A stretch of 55,300 bases of DNA from Gnetum montanum. Taxonomy: Eukaryota > Streptophyta > Gnetopsida > Gnetales > Gnetaceae. Below, piece after piece: positions 55,049-55,300 of this stretch (position 1 is the first letter of the stretch; each line of letters begins with the position of its first letter). The position numbers and the translations under genes are program-made. Below the pieces are notes generated by a model that saw nothing but the letters and a program-made list of their open reading frames with translations, searched no databases and was not told where the DNA came from. The stretch is taken from positions 8,642 through 63,941 of the forward strand of contig MNCI01034664.1 of the NCBI GenBank assembly GCA_015680685.1, in the 5' to 3' direction.

Positions 55049-55300
55049 ATGTTCATAATAATACAGGTTGATCATTTCAAAATACGTAGGGTGCATGTCA
55101 ATGATCGTGCAACAATAAATGTAATACCTTTTTCCATCATCAAAAAATTAGGACTCACTAAACAAGTACAACCCACAGCAACCTCTTTCTTGAGATCTTT
55201 CAATGGTTCCCGTGTGGGAGTGAAAGGCATGGTTACCTTAGATTTCATAGCCGGAGACCAATTCCCTACATCAACTGAATTCATAGTGGTTGATGAAATG
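55049..55300 (+). pseudogene. Aspartic protease of Tat-R, partial at the window edge
   Basis: The frame from ATG 55049 is open to the end of the window: MFIIIQVDHFKIRRVHV, then NDRATINVIPFSIIKKLGL, GSRVGVKGMVTLDF and TEFIVVDEM. The catalytic loop, VDDGAATN in Tat-L, is NDRATIN here, so the active-site aspartate and glycine context is damaged. Open does not mean active. Confidence 0.75.

Larger units (their letters stand above)
50573..55300 (+). mobile_element. Tat-R: 5' part of a Tat-like Ty3/gypsy retrotransposon, cut by the window edge
   Basis: LTR, primer-binding site, gag and partial protease in plus orientation; same family as Tat-L and collinear with it from the LTR to the protease. 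The left LTR edge TGAAACACC at 50573 follows CTAGG, the candidate target duplication whose partner lies outside the window. RT and integrase would lie to the right of 55300. Confidence 0.85.

Noticed and set aside
1-55300. tRNA genes
   Set aside because: Only tRNA-complementary primer sites of 12-19 bases were seen, with no cloverleaf-like flanks.

Overview
This 55.3-kb window is plant nuclear DNA made almost entirely of nested, decayed LTR retrotransposons plus one integrated pararetrovirus. I found no intact host gene, tRNA, rRNA or prokaryotic feature. Evidence for a plant: LTRs with TG...CA ends and short target-site duplications (TSDs); Ty3/gypsy, Athila/Tat-like and SIRE/Maximus-like Ty1/copia proteins; a caulimovirid reverse transcriptase; and fragments resembling plant laccase and kelch genes. 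The background is AT-rich with many in-frame TAG/TGA codons, as expected for old, methylated, decayed repeats. I cannot name the species.

Layout. The window begins and ends inside two copies of one Tat-like Ty3 family. They point away from each other: Tat-L (minus, 1-6477) and Tat-R (plus, 50573-55300). Each is cut by the window edge soon after its protease starts. Between them lies one old chromovirus-like Ty3 element (plus strand) that later insertions split over about 44 kb. Its protease, RT and RNase H are at 6478-8358, integrase at 26832-27416 and 30233-31086, and its probable long 3' LTR at 31087-33116, 40596-40915 and 49635-50572. Its RNase H region was split by an 18.5-kb SIRE-like copia element (minus, 8359-26831). 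Its integrase was split by a 2.8-kb LTR-like unit (27417-30232) that carries host-gene-like sequence and a 629-bp assembly gap. Its LTR was split by two non-autonomous elements, one at 33117-40595 (plus) and an Athila-like one at 40916-49634 (minus).

Inside the copia element are further layers. There is an LTR of another family (about 12383-13504) and a degenerate endogenous pararetrovirus (from about 15958). The pararetrovirus itself contains a second LTR of that family (20119-21310) and a solo LTR with a perfect 5-bp TSD (22533-23485) belonging to the same family as the Athila-like element.

Most interesting points. (1) The LTR of Tat-L contains an intronless laccase copy, in one reading frame over 1.35 kb, between the LTR terminus and the TATA box. 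(2) The 2.8-kb unit at 27417 also holds kelch-like coding sequence upstream of a TATA box, a second candidate for gene capture in an LTR U3. (3) The Athila-like element has gag but no pol; instead it has a long extra reading frame with a domain resembling the putative plant transposon protein family followed by a coiled coil. The copia element has a possibly related extra frame in the same position, upstream of its 3' LTR. (4) The U3 of the Athila-like family carries an array of palindromic GCGATATCGC-type motifs whose number differs between LTR copies.
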